Source of the DNA: Pseudognaphalium luteoalbum
Taxonomy: Eukaryota > Streptophyta > Magnoliopsida > Asterales > Asteraceae
NCBI GenBank assembly: GCA_963422505.1
Contig: OY730192.1
Span: 117,857,212-117,921,211 of the forward strand
Length of the DNA stretch: 64,000 bases
Direction of reading: 5' to 3'
Shown: in pieces, positions 46,601 to 58,134 of the stretch
How the letters are laid out: each line of letters starts with the position of its first letter
Numbering within the stretch: position 1 is the stretch's first letter
Notes under the pieces: model-generated
Databases searched by the model: none
The model's input: only the letters and a program-made list of their open reading frames with translations
Told to the model about the DNA's origin: nothing
Position numbers and translations under genes: made by a program

Positions 46601-47213
46601 ATTTGCGGTATCCGTATGCTCTCGCTTTCAAGCCAAACCAAAGGTGTCTCATATGAGGGCAGTAAAGCGAATCTTCGGTTATCTCAAACATAGACCCAAT
46701 CTTGGTCTATGGTATTCAAATGAGAAATCCTTCGCTCTCTCTGCCTACTCGGATTCAGATCATGGCGGCTGCAGCATAGACAAGAAGTCAACCACTGGTG
46801 GATGTCAATTCCTAGGAACTCGCCTAGTGTCATGGCAGTGCAAGAAACAGACTACAGTTTCTCTTTCAACTGCAGAAGCTGAGTACGTGGCTGCTGCAAG
46901 TTGCTGCTCTCAGGTTCTATGGATACAACATCAACTGCGCGATTACGGGTTACTTCTTTCTATGACTCCTATTCATATTGATAATACTGCTACTATATCT
47001 ATCACACGCAATCCCGTACAACACTCTAAGACTAAACACATTGAACTTAGGTTCCACTTTATACGGGATTGCTATGAAAAACACCTAATTGACCTTGTCC
47101 AAATAGACACCTTAAAGCAGAATGTTGACCTTTTCACTAAAGCCTTTACGCGTACTCGATTTGACGAACTAATCAACATGATTGGTTTACGATTCTTTCT
47201 TGCTAAAAAGTAA
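43696..47213 (+). pseudogene. pol: Copia pol of C: protease, integrase, RT, RNase H, lightly broken
   Basis: After the gag stop the gag frame stays open for about 17 codons (SPTFVLQ...), then coding shifts by one base near 43745 into VVDSGCSRHMTG, the protease active site. GAG-pre-integrase follows (to 44300), then an in-frame TAG at 44301-44303. From 44304 to 47213 the frame is open: integrase (DLFGP, DDYSRFSW, SDNGTEF, APRTPQHNGVAE), a Pro/Thr-rich linker (45150-45300), RT with YVDDIIFGST (about 46260) and RNase H (about 46745-47190). The breaks are one frameshift and two stops in all. The gag-pol stop could be a natural recoding point; the TAG within pol looks like decay. Confidence 0.93.
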
Positions 47214-47251
47214 TTAGTGACTTGGATTGTTTTTACAGTAATATTTTTTAT

Positions 47252-47273
47252 AAAAAAAAAGGGGGGGGGGGGG
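47252..47273 (+). other. A9G13 purine tract after C pol
   Basis: Nine A followed by thirteen G, 38 bp after the pol stop. It resembles a strong polypurine tract but lies 4.9 kb from the 3' LTR. It may be a second plus-strand priming site or a remnant of Sirevirus-type repeated tracts. Confidence 0.6.
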
Positions 47274-48379
47274 CAACCGACGCAACTGCCACTCATTATA
47301 TTTTCTAGTATTAATGAAATGCAAAGTTGCTACATTTTAAAATAGACGTTGAAGTTGTGTCTGTAAACAACTTGGGATATGATAGTACATTGGGTGACAT
47401 GCATAAAAATAGAAGTTTAAGGTTATCTTGGATGTGTCAGTAGATTTATCTGACTTATTGAAAACAGTTTTTATAAACATTGTCTTCATCATACGATATA
47501 TTAGTAGGCATGTTATGCAAAACTCTTTGAGAAGTCTTAAAAAGCCTAATAATTAACTGTCTATTTCAAGTGGTATAACACCATTAGATGTATGACAAAA
47601 GTCTTAATTTCTTACTTATACTAGACATGCTTTCGTGAAAGATGTTTATTTGATATCATTTGGGGGTATATATTGATAGTTTCCTCTGTTATACGTAAGT
47701 ATAGACCTGGCTTCTATTAATATATACTTTAAACTTAAGCAAACACAAGTCAACGCACTTGCAAAGTCTTTCAAAATAAGATACCTTACAAGGTTGCCAA
47801 AATGGTTTGACCAAGTCTGGTTTTGCTTAAACCTGAATCAAGCTATGTCGCTCTGTTGTACGTAAGTACAGACCTGTCACCGCTGACTTGATTCTTAAAA
47901 TTGATTTCCTTATATTTCATCTGTAAATGGAAACATGGTCTATGTCTTAAGTTAAGATGTATATCTATGGTGGGAACTACAGCGAAATGAACATACCAAT
48001 AATAATAAAATACTTCCTAGTTGTGAGTATAACATGTTTAAAGTGGATAAACATACTAATAATCGTTTTTGAAATAATTTTTATAAAAAGTGCTTTTAGT
48101 ATGTCAAGTAAATTTAAAAAGGACAAATATACTGATGATCGAAATAACACTTACTGTTCCTAATAAATGCATGTTATTCCGATATGATCCCTAATCAGAC
48201 TATATCAACTCCGTCACCAAAAAGAATGTGTTAGTGTGATTTCAGTTATAATAAATTTACGTTCTTATTTTTTCTAAGTTAGTGTAATTTTAGTTATTAT
48301 CCAAGTTACAGTTACATTTTTTGAATTTGAGTACCGAAATCACAACGCGAGAGATCGATGAAATCGCAATTTTTTCACT
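47274..48379 (+). other. C pol-env spacer, plain part
   Basis: 1.1 kb AT-rich non-coding sequence. I see only two similar stretches around ACGTAAGTA-AGACCTG at 47695-47710 and 47860-47876, and no coding potential. Confidence 0.6.
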
Positions 48380-49523
48380 AAAAGTGAACTGAGCGTCACT
48401 TTAATAAGTGACGCTACCAGTGACGCATACGATATTGCGTCACTCACTTTAGTGACGCAGTAAGTGCCGGGGTAAGCTTCGCTATAAGTGTCGGGTTGAG
48501 TGACGCATACTAGGGTCGGTGTATAAATACCCCTTCCCCACGACACTCAACCTCACCACTTTTCAAATTACTATAGCGTCACTTGCTCTGACACACCGAC
48601 ACTCAAACTGTCTCTGCGTAACTTCCTTCTGTGCGTTTTCCGTCGATCGATTCGAGCGTTCTGTGGTTTTTCATCGCTTTCCAGTCCCATATTCTTGTTC
48701 TACTCATTCACACGAACTATTTGGTATTAACCTTAACCTTTTTCGTTTGATATTCATGCTGTAATTTAAACTTAGGGTTACGGGTTTTTGGGGTAATTTG
48801 AATTCGCTTAATTTAATGCATGTTTAGATAATGATTTCATGTAATAAAGGGTGTGTTATACTTGTTTCTCCCTTGCGCACACTCCAGTTCACTTGATTTT
48901 GAAAACCCCTAATTTTGAAATCTGGGTACGAATAGTGACACGATGATCTTCATCGTTGCGTCACTTCGTGCGTCACTTACCTCAAGTGACGCTGTTTGGT
49001 AATTTTGAAACCCATACCGTCACTTAATAAGTGACGCTTGATTTTGCGTCACTTCTTAAGTGACTCATGTAGTGACGCATATATTTGCTTTACTTGTTCA
49101 GACCGTCACTCTTCCTAGTGACGCCTTTACATGCGTCACTACCCCAAGTGACTGTCTAAGTGACGCTTATTTCTAAACGTCACTTATACCGTCACTTCTT
49201 AAGTGACTGTCTTAGGATACGTCACTATGATAAATGTCGCATGTTCTTCACCCGTCACTTTGCAAGTGTCGTACAAATTAAATCACCAAATACAAACGTC
49301 ACTTACATCAGTGACGCTTGATAGCGTCACTTCCAATAAGTGACGCTATATTTTGATTTTAATTTTCATTACTGAACAATACGACACTCACTAAGTGACG
49401 GTAGTAGCCATGCGTCACTTACCATAAGTGACGCCTAAAGTCAAAATTCGTTTTTCAACCCTTCTGTGTTCGGGCTAACTCTATAACGCTTTCGGTTATT
49501 TTTCTTTGTATTTTAGCTTACAG
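48380..49523 (+). promoter_or_regulatory. C internal promoter-like cassette before the third ORF
   Basis: AGTGACGC/GCGTCACT motifs at 48390-48512, then TATAAATA at 48522-48529, then a leader (48550-48940), a second, denser array (48955-49435) and a T-rich splice-acceptor-like tract ending TTTTAG (49516) and ACAG (49523). The order motif array, TATA box, leader, array, acceptor, ORF repeats that of the 5' LTR plus leader (39886-40953). I infer a separate promoter for the third ORF; no transcript evidence is available here. Confidence 0.62.
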
Positions 49524-52099
49524 GTGGCTGAGTTACAGAATTATTACCGCCGCACCAACACCCGTCACAATATCACGGCGTTTCTGGAATCCACGCATGC
49601 CAATTCGGCGCCCTTCAGGCCGATGATAGACTTTCTACGCAGATCGAGGATTTATTATGCGATTACGGCAACGACTCCTGTATATATGAACCAAATAGAG
49701 GAATTTTATGATCATGCCGTGATCAGGGTTCAGGGTGATGTTCCCCGGATTGTTTCGAATATGTTTGGGGAGGAAATCGAGATTACCGAGAACTCGATTA
49801 GGCGGGTTTTACAGTTCACCGACAACTCCACGATGCCCACCATCTTCTCAACGACGTTTATCTATGGGGGACTTCAAAGAATGGGGTATCCGGCAAACCA
49901 ACTCTCGGACTTCAGGAAACAGTACCTCTGCAGGGTATGGAGGTATCTGTGTCACATTATTATTGTATGTTTATCGCCGAGGAAAGGGGGTATGATGCGG
50001 CAAGTCATTTGACTTTGTCACTTATGTTAGCCCTAGTGTATAATAAGCCCTATAACTTTAGCGGCTATATTTTTGGGAATATGGTGGAAAACATCAGGGC
50101 TGGGAAGGACAAATGGTTGCAGTATCCTCGTTTTGTCCAGTTATTGTTAAATGATCTGAACTTGGATATAGCACCTGACCAGCGTTCTCTTTTGGTGCCA
50201 ACACTGATGCTTTTACGAGTCTTTAATGACTGTAAGCTGGCACCAAAAGGTGAACAAATTTTGGCTGACCGAGAGTTATTCGGGCACATAGTCAATGAGA
50301 ACTATGTTGCGCCGATTGATCATGGTTTTGAAGATAATGTCATCCCTCCGGTTAATAAGGATGACTTGGTCGACACTGACATTGCTTAGGACCTCGATGA
50401 TATTGATCGTGTCGACCGGGTCGATGACGATTCCGATGATGGTGGGCCCACTCCTCCTGATTCTGAGGGTGACGTGCCACCACAATCTGCTTTTGATGGG
50501 ATTCAACTAGCTGATCCCCAACGCTTTAAGCGTATTCTGCGCCGGATTTCTGCTGGTCGGGTTCATATCCCGAGGAATCCTGGCAAGCGTCCTGCTGGGT
50601 CGTCGCCTTCTTATGCCGATTTACCTCTACGTCGACGCCAGCGGACTTCGATTGTTCTTGAGGAGCCAACTCAACAAACTTCTCCTCAGCCTGCAACTGC
50701 TTCTATTCAGCAGGTTTTAGCTCAACTGGAGCTTTTATCAAAGCGTTTTGATGATCAACAGGTGATCATTGCAGCTCAAGCTTCACAGATTAAAGATTTA
50801 GAGATTAAAGCTGCTACAGTGGACTCTCTCCAGCAACAGATAACGACTATGTCTTCTAGGTTGTTAGAATTAGAGTCAGTCACACTTGTTTCGGGGGAGG
50901 ATAATCCTAGGGAAATAGAAACAAATGTAACTCCTTCCCCTGAACCTGAAAATGTACAACCTTCTTCCACTATGAATGAAAATATCAGTTTGGATTATTT
51001 TGTTGAGGTTCAAGGTCAGGCAAGACCTATTGCGGTTGATTATTCATTTGTAGATCTCACATATTTGCAAAACTTGATGAATGATAATAACACGATGCCA
51101 GAGGAAGACGTGATGGATGATCCTGTAGCAGAGGATTACTTTTTTGAGGAAAATGAGGATATTGAAGTTGAGGGGGAGCAATTGCACAGCGATGAATGTT
51201 ATGATGATGCTCCCATTATAGAATCGGACTCGTCTGAAGATGAATCGGAAAAGGAGACGAACGAGCCATCAACTTCTACAACAAAACCGGATATAGTGCT
51301 CAAACCGATTATCGAGGTACCGGTTACGTGTAAATGCTACAAAGTTAGATCTGATTACACGGGATTGATTAAGAGTTGGAAGTTCGATGAGAACAACTCT
51401 GTGTTTATGATAAAGAGAAGTGACGGCATTTAGTACTTCAATATGAAGTTTTATAAAATAAGTACTCTACCGAAGTGTGAGCTTCAAAGGTTAGCTCAGA
51501 TACCCTTGATCAACCGGTCACGAGATTCAAGAGCAGATTTCTTTCAGGTGATCATACGTCGTGAGATTAATAGTAAAAAGTATAACTTGATAAAGCCGAC
51601 GTTGGGTATGAGGTACAAGTTTAAGAAGAAGCTAGATCCGGTTACCCGACAACCTATTGTGAAGATGATCTATCCACCAGCAAAGTGTCTACAGAAGATA
51701 CCTTTGGAGATCATCCCGCTAGATTTTTTGGATAGGTTGGTTTATTGGGAATATGATGATGTTACGGGTGAAGCTGTGATAGTATTCATTCAAAATTCAG
51801 AACCAGCTACAGACCCGGAGTCTTCAAATGCAGATACAGAAAACAACGAGAAAACAGCTTGGGATGCTGTTCAGCCTAAGAAGAGGTCGTTATGGGGTCT
51901 CAAGAGGAAAATGTTTTGTGTTTTTGACCCATTAAGTTTGATCAATCTTTCTGCTCAAGATATGAAAAGATTACATGAAAACATAATTGAGTTCAAAATG
52001 AAAGATAGAGCTGAAGCGTTAAAATTTCAGAAGATCGTGGATATCTGCGTTGCCAATGGAGTACACGCTGGTGGTGTATTTCCAGCTGGCTGGAAGTGA
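49524..52099 (+). pseudogene. Envelope-position ORF of C, broken
   Basis: The codon where E has its ATG is GTG here (49524-49526), directly after the acceptor. Open to a frameshift in an A/G run near 49970-49985, then in-frame stops at 50387-50389 and 51431-51433, ending at 52099. The N-terminal helical domain resembles E 5112-5880. An Asp-rich stretch (50390-50470), a basic segment (50520-50660), a coiled coil (about 50700-50880), an acidic Ser/Glu region (51090-51300) and a basic C-terminal domain (51443-52099) follow. No signal peptide or membrane anchor is visible. Family function unknown. Confidence 0.78.
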
Positions 52100-52138
52100 A
52101 GAATTGAAGTTTTTTTTTTTGTTTAAGACCAAGCTGAA

Positions 52139-52152
52139 GACACGGGGGAGTT
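52139..52152 (+). other. Polypurine tract of C
   Basis: GACACGGGGGAGTT directly before the 3' LTR. Confidence 0.8.
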
Positions 52153-52601
52153 TGTTGATGCATATTAGGTGTCTGTCAGTTGGTCTATCGAGTTGTAATA
52201 AGTGTCGTTAGTTACTTAATAGAAATATAGTTTTTGTATAGTGCGACACTCGTGTTTTAGTTTAGGCGACACTTGCCTGAGTGACGCATAGCGACACTTA
52301 GGTAAGTGACGCATGAAGGCGGCCACATGCGACACTTCCACAAGTGACGCATGTCGGCTGACTTTTTAGTATAAATACAAACCTACGGGTTTTCGGCTAG
52401 GGTTGATGAAACCCTAGCACCATTTGTCGACTAAACCAATTTGTAATCGTTCCCAAACAGTTATACAAGCTAATATACACGTTTACATTGTTGAATTCCT
52501 TGTGTTCGGTTTATGTTTTGTTAGCCATACAAGCAATTGTATGATTCCGCCTTACGATTGCTGTCAATTGACATCTAGGTCGACGACAAGGGGCACTCTC
52601 A
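52153..52601 (+). repeat. C 3' LTR (449 bp)
   Basis: Differs from the 5' LTR at two sites that I can find (around 52407 and 52541). TATAAATA 52370-52377. Confidence 0.96.
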
Positions 52602-52606
52602 AACAA

Positions 52607-52690
52607 AATTTTTAAAACCCAACCGATCCGCGCCTCGACGGAAGGTCCGACGACGGGGTGAGAACCCGACTGACCGTTTGGGCGCGATCA
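52607..52690 (+). repeat. B 3' LTR, last part
   Basis: Continues the LTR after C and ends GGGCGCGATCA, identical to the end of the 5' LTR at 29251; followed by ATTCT. Confidence 0.95.
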
Positions 52691-52695
52691 ATTCT

Positions 52696-53776
52696 AAGTC
52701 GTTGCTCTTTAGACCATCCTTCTCCAATAAGTAAACAAAATTTTTCAAAATTAAGTTAAAAATATGTTGAAAATGAAAATTTTTAGACAAATAATGATTT
52801 ACCTTGGGGAAGAAGGATAAATAAAATACAAATTCCTTTGGAAAATTAGTTTAGTAATCCCATAAAGAGCATCGCATGACTAGGCACACAACAACCCAAC
52901 TTTCGATTCGTGAGGTATCTTGAGCCATATAAAAAGCATTCACTTTTAATGCTTCACTTCTTCGATTCTTGAGTGTGCCGATGTAGGCGTTTAGAATCAG
53001 AACTTGCTCCTGTTATGCATTTCGAATCCAGATTGGTTAGTGAAAAGGAGATTGAATCACATCATTCTTAAACCCATCCGTACACCCATACTTTCTCAAA
53101 ATAGATACGTTACCCCTACTTTCTCAAAAGTATCCCCTAAACTTTGAAACAAAGTTGCAAAGATGAACGAAGAGAAATCGCAAGGACACAACGTCGAAAA
53201 AAAAAGAAGAGAAAATTCAAGAAATAAAAACCCAAAGAAAAGGAAATCAATAGGAGAAAAAGACTCCTTCTGCAAACGCCAAAAAGGCATTAATCCCCCA
53301 AAAATTCCAACTTCAACAAAAGAAACTCATCAAAAACCGAACAAAACCCCCTCTCATTCCACAAATACCCCGCTTCAAAAAACCCTACATCACTTCCCCT
53401 AGAATGATTGTGGCTAGATCGACTTCGCACTCACCAAAAAGGTAACGATTTGATTCTCGATCAAGCCTATGACAATAAACGATACATGACTGGCGTTCTG
53501 AGTGATTGATAATATTAGAATAGGAAACCCTAAACACTTTGAGTGATTTGAGTGACCACCTAGAGAGGATCGCCTAGTCATGTATCCATGATCAAAGATC
53601 AAAAGCATGCTCCCAAAGATTATAACCCTGCTTTTTCCAAAGAACGGATATTTTATTTTTCAAAACCCCCCTTAGTAAAAAGTTATACCATAAAATATTT
53701 CATTATCTGCTTATTTTAACCATGCTTGAAATTCAAGTTTGCTTGAGGACAAGCAAAGTTCTAAGTGTGGGATACT
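52696..53776 (+). other. D 3' untranslated region, continued
   Basis: Resumes after B. AAGCATT/AATGCTT hairpin 52934-52954; A-rich 53190-53350; the final TTTGCTTG-AGGA-CAAGCAAA hairpin 53738-53757 and TAAGTGTGGGATA 53762-53774. The CAACACT hairpin of A and B is not recognisable here. Confidence 0.75.
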
Positions 53777-56289
53777 TGATATTGCGTAAAAAGTCATGTT
53801 TTTAATACCGATATCTCTCTCATTCTAGAACAATTCTTGTCATTTTAAACTCAAAACCAATACAAATCAATGATATTATGCCAAGATGGTCAAAACAAGG
53901 TTGCACGATAAAAATCAAGCAAAACGGATGAAAAACGAAGATTTACACACACGTTTGAAGATTCAAGGCATCAAAACGAGATTTCATGACAAAAGTGCCC
54001 ATCATCAACATCCATCTCACCCAAGATGTTCGTTTTCAAATTACGAATCCAACAGAAGAAGAATCAACAAAAACGGATAAAGAATGAAGATTCTACGCTC
54101 GCCGGAAGATCCAAATGATTCGTATGCAATATATGGAGATAGGAAACATATTTTTTGGATATCTTTACATCAAAGTTTTATTTTTTGAATTACGAATCCA
54201 ACGCAAAAAGAATCAACGCAAACGGACACATAACGAAGAAGATACACGTGAATTAAGCAACGCAGCGAAAGACGACGGACCGGGGCGGGTGGCAGCTAGC
54301 CGCCGCCGGCCTGCTGGTGGGTGGCACCGGCCTCCACCCCCCGTCTCTTTTCCACTTTTTCGTCCTTGCGTGTACCCGGTGCACCACCTTTCGCTACTTT
54401 TCCGTACCCGGTGCACCACCTTTCGCTACTTTTCCGTACCCGGTGCACCACCTTTCGCTACTTTTTCGTACCCGGTGCACCACCTTTCACTCTTTTTCTA
54501 AGGTGAGCCTAGGGATGCTAATGTGAGCCATATTTTCCCTATAAATACAGCCCCAAGGCTTCCATTTGAAGATGTCCCATATGCATTAGGCATAATTCTC
54601 TCTTTACTTTCTCATTCTATTTTCTTACTTCAAAATTAGTGTTAGGCTAGTTAAGGAGCTTGTTTAAAGTAGATCGAAAGCTAGGGAACATTTTGTAATC
54701 TTTGGTGTACGCTTGGAGTTACGCTTATTAATTCAAGTCTATTCCTTCTCGCATTTTAATCCGGGTTCTTTGTATCCTATTCTATCTTAATTAAATATGT
54801 ATGCTTTAATTATGCTAGAATTAGTTTGTGCCATGATTAGCGAGTAGATTACTATTGTATTTGTTGTGATGTGGTTAGCATATGTAATTGTGGGATGACT
54901 TTAAATATGTCATGAAATAATATGACGGCCCCTATTCGACTATTTACTCGGTATAGTGCTGGAAATGTTTTTAAGCAAAGTACATACGTATGGAAGCCGG
55001 TAACGACCGAAGGTAGTTGTATTATGGATTGACATTATAAAACGGAAACTTTATGAACGGACTTATCTTATGATTTTAAACCTAAAACTTATATTCGCCT
55101 TTCGATTAACAAACGTGATTGTAACCCTGTAAAGAGGAGTCGCGAACCTTGATACTTGGTCAATAGTTATCTGTGTAAAAACTATGTTTTTAACTGTAAC
55201 GTCATGTAAGCATCATAAAATGCAATGTGATTACGTGGACTTGCCATGAGTATTGTACACTTTCGATCACAATGTACTTATCATGTGAACATGGCGAATC
55301 AATTAAACTCACAATGGAAATATCGATAAACGATTAAATACACTGTGAATTACCATAGCATTTTCTGACATGGTCTGGGTTTAACTTTATGCAAAAAGCC
55401 GTCAGCATTTTAATTAGATTAGTTAATTTAGATTAGAGTAGGTAGGCTATAGGCTAAATAAACATTTACGAAAACCTAAGGATTTGTTAATTGTAATGAG
55501 AAAGGCAAGTTTGGAATCTAAGTTACACTGATATCATTTCCTTAAAATATGAAACCAAAAGTAAGATACGTAAGAACCTTGAACGTTTTCCCCTGTTTAT
55601 CATCCTTAAGTTTCATTAATAGGAATTGGTTAATAAGTCCGAACATAAATTCTAAGTTAATTGTTTAATGGATTTGAAATCTTTATGGTATTAAGAACGG
55701 TCAGATTTGTAATGACCTGCTACTCTATTCCTTCGCCCACGAGCGAATACGTTCAATAATACGGGCTACTGACTCCCTCACAGGAGAGTGTGGAGAGTTG
55801 AGTATCGTCTGTCTGATCAGAATCATGACACCTTAGTTCCTCACGACATATTAGTTGATAAACGACTAATAGGGAACTTATTGGTTATACCACTGGGTGT
55901 TGAATCCACTAAACATATCCAATTTAGATAATCGTTTTCCCATAAGAGTCATCATCCCACATTCATAGCTAACGAACTCACAACAAATACTTCTTTTATT
56001 ATCTGATTTGTTATTACACTTTTATTCGCTTTATTTAGTTTACTTAGTTAACCGAACCAAAACCCCCAACGCACTCTTTTAAAACCTTTACTAGAAAAGA
56101 AAGATTGATTGGATCACCTCCGTTTCAATTCAGTTTCTCTTTAAGAATGACTCTAGGTCATACTTACCATCTACTAGCCTTTGGTTCAGTATTAGTAAGT
56201 CATACTTAGACCCCAGCAAATATAAATTTAAAACAAACCGATTGCGATCCGTACATCGTCTTCATACGACCGCTCGGGGCAGCACATCA
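53777..56289 (+). repeat. D 3' LTR (about 2.5 kb)
   Basis: Begins TGATATTGCG after the hairpin-purine tract; TATAAATA at 54540-54547. The right end is set at ACATCA (56289), where H gag sequence begins. The end is diverged from A and B, so the boundary is approximate. Confidence 0.75.
54371..54500 (+). repeat. 32-bp tandem repeat, four copies, in D LTR
   Basis: Unit CGTACCCGGTGCACCACC followed by TTTCGCTACTTTTC, starting near 54371, 54403, 54435 and 54467; the last is slightly diverged. Lies 40 bp upstream of the TATA box, the place of the palindrome arrays in A and B. Confidence 0.92.
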
Positions 56290-57052
56290 ATGCTCCTCAG
56301 GATCCGTTGTTCCATCATACAACTTCATATTTGGGGTTTGAAATCTTTTCGGGATCTCAGCATCACAGATAGGTGGTGCGAATCTTGAGATCCTATGCGC
56401 TGTTGGAGCAACTTCAGGAATGGATTGTACAACTCCAGGGACACTCGATATCATATCCTTCAATTTCTGTATCTTTCTTGCCATCACAGGGCTAACTCTA
56501 ATTGTTAGTCCCAACAGTATTATTAGAAGTATAATTATTAAAGGTGTTACCACCGTCAGGATTCCTATATGAGGATCCTGGATCCGATTGTTGCCCCCTC
56601 GACGTGGAAACTCCTGTAGCAAATATTGGATCTTGGATCCTGGTACTTCCTTGCATGGACACAAAATCTCCTTGTCGTTCAACAGACGGTGGGGTATCAA
56701 AATCAAGGATCCTTCTGCGGATAGGAGTATTGACTTGAGATGCAGGGACATTGTTCCTAGTCCTCATATTTTCTGTATCCTTCTTTAGGATTTCATTGCT
56801 ACTTTTCACTCGTTTGAGCTGCTCCTTAACCTGCGCAAATATAGACACAATATCCTGGTTAGAAATCATAACAGGGTTCGGATCTGAAAAGAATCCGACC
56901 TCTATAGAAGTGGATCCAGCCGATGATAGCCTTGCATAGACATTTTGTGGCTGTTGTTGAGATGATGTGAGAGGTGGAGCAGGAGGAAGAGTGGTTCTCG
57001 CAGATGATGATGATGGCATGGTGGATGATGTAGATTGTCCTTGGCTCGACAT
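56290..57052 (-). pseudogene. gag: Tat/Ogre-like gag N-terminus (H), frameshifted and cut
   Basis: Starts at 57052 (MSSQGQSTSST). A Ser/Pro/Gln-rich leader and a helical segment (VKEQLKRVKSSNEILKKD) run in one frame to about 56500, then the frame changes near 56500-56540 and continues through EIPKRFQTPNMKLYDGTTDPEEH to the D insertion at 56289/56290. Only the N-terminal quarter of gag is present. A longer open frame reaching 57142 merely runs through the primer site. Confidence 0.75.
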
Positions 57053-57126
57053 TCTTAACATAATTTTTTGGAAAAGATGACTCAACAAAGATTTTAACAA
57101 GAGTTTGATTAAGAAAAACACCACTT

Positions 57127-57146
57127 GCCCCATGGTGGGCACCTAA
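57127..57146 (-). other. H primer binding site
   Basis: Minus strand GGTGCCCACCATGGGGC just after the LTR end, the GC-rich type found in Tat/Ogre elements. I do not assign the tRNA. Confidence 0.55.
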
Positions 57147-57147
57147 T

Positions 57148-58134
57148 TGTTTTGGTCAAAAATTACAATAAGCAATTAAGTGATCAAATTTTAGATTGTG
57201 AGGTATAGTGTTGAAATTACTATCAAGATAATTAGGTTGTTATACGATTATCTATATTAGTAAATAAGAATTTTGAATAAATATACACTTTTAGTGCGTT
57301 GATCCTTGTTGAATAATGATTTAAGACAAAAGCTCAAGAACAGATTGATGATAATGCTAAATAAACAATGAAAAAGGTAAACTAAATGTAATCGACACGA
57401 GGATATACGAGGAAAACCCTTGATCAAGATTGATCGCCGGCACAAAACCTCGAGAAGGATCAAATGATCCTTTCCTTTGTTGATTTTATTAAAATGAAAA
57501 TAATGAATTACAAGCTAAGAGCACAAGGATGATTGTCTATGTGATTATGTGTGTGAATCTAGCTAAGTGTTGGTGAAAAAGAGTATTAACGAGAGTAATA
57601 GCAGAGTGTTTACACTAGCTCCTAAATCAGCAAGAGAACAAATGATGCCTGAATTGTAGATAGATCAGGGGAGAGTAAAACGTCTGGTGTCTCCGAGTTT
57701 TTCTGGAATGGTATTTTTCAAGATAGCTGAACATTCCTCATTCAGCGGGACATTGGGTACTTCGGGTAACTTATCCTTGGTTGTAAGAAGTCTTCTGAAG
57801 TACTTTTTGGAAGAAATTTCAGATACGGTATCTAGGAATTTCCTATCAAGCTTAAAAGACTTAAGCTTGTCGGGACATTGTTTAAGACGAGCCAGAAATG
57901 GAATGTTTACTTTCCAATTTGGTGTAGACTCTAAATCTATTGTCGATGGGATAATAGGTGGTTTCCTTCACCGGAGAAGAAATCGTAGGTGGGCTATGTG
58001 CTACCTGAGAGTCTTGACTGTGGGAAGCCTCCTTATGGCAACTAGTTGGACTATCCTGACACTAGAACAAAATTGTGATTTGGTTACACCAAAAAAGTGT
58101 GATGATATGCATATAGTCTCACTTGGTTTTTTAA
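57148..58134 (-). repeat. H 5' LTR, partial
   Basis: Minus-strand end ...CAAAACA at 57148 beside the primer site. Its other end is not seen: element G starts at 58135, possibly inside this LTR. A 150-codon frame at 57687-58139 on the plus strand shows no recognisable domain. Confidence 0.5.

Larger units (their letters stand above)
39794..52601 (+). mobile_element. Element C: young Sirevirus-like Copia, complete
   Basis: 12,808 bp with 449-bp LTRs that I find to differ at only two positions, initiator tRNA-Met-type primer site, gag, pol, long spacer, envelope-position ORF and purine tract. Flanked by AACAA. Two LTR differences in 449 bp give roughly 0.17 million years at 1.3e-8 substitutions per site per year. 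Yet gag-pol and the third ORF carry several stops and frameshifts, so this copy was probably mobilised in trans or decayed quickly. F is another copy of the family. Confidence 0.96.
27026..52690 (+). mobile_element. Element B: Athila-type Gypsy retrotransposon, nearly intact
   Basis: Two LTRs (2,226 and 2,205 bp), tRNA-Asp-type primer site, gag-pol with two in-frame stops, a short ORF after pol, a 2.1 kb structured 3' untranslated region and hairpin-purine tract. Flanked by ATTCT. Element C (12.8 kb) sits in its 3' LTR; without it B is about 12.8 kb. By-eye count gives about 23 substitutions between LTRs (about 1%), plus one 21-bp repeat unit. It is the best candidate in the window for the family that mobilised A and D. 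Confidence 0.95.
25333..56289 (+). mobile_element. Element D: Athila-like element hosting E and B
   Basis: Visible parts: ORF 25333-26418, post-coding motif (26518), 3' untranslated region (26544-27025 and 52696-53776) and 3' LTR (53777-56289). Continuity across B is shown by the ATTCT duplication and by the 3' untranslated sequence, which resumes with the same order as in A and B (AAGCATT/AATGCTT hairpin at 52934-52954). The left part lies beyond E, outside the window. The right LTR end abuts the gag of H. Confidence 0.82.
56290..58134 (-). mobile_element. Element H: Tat/Ogre-like Gypsy 5' end, antisense
   Basis: On the minus strand: part of an LTR (58134 to 57148), a primer site (57146-57127), and gag from 57052 to 56290, where D interrupts. 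The gag segment AEIPKRFQTPNMKLYDGTTDPEEH is the conserved start of Tat/Ogre gag. The rest of the element lies beyond D, outside the window. Confidence 0.75.

Noticed and set aside
54115..54526. Overlapping open frames with VPGAPPFATF-type repeated peptide
   Set aside because: They are the 32-bp tandem repeat read in three frames; the repeat length is not a multiple of three and the region is inside an LTR.
56498..57142. Start of H gag at 57142
   Set aside because: The extension passes through the primer binding site and spacer; 57052 is the sensible start.
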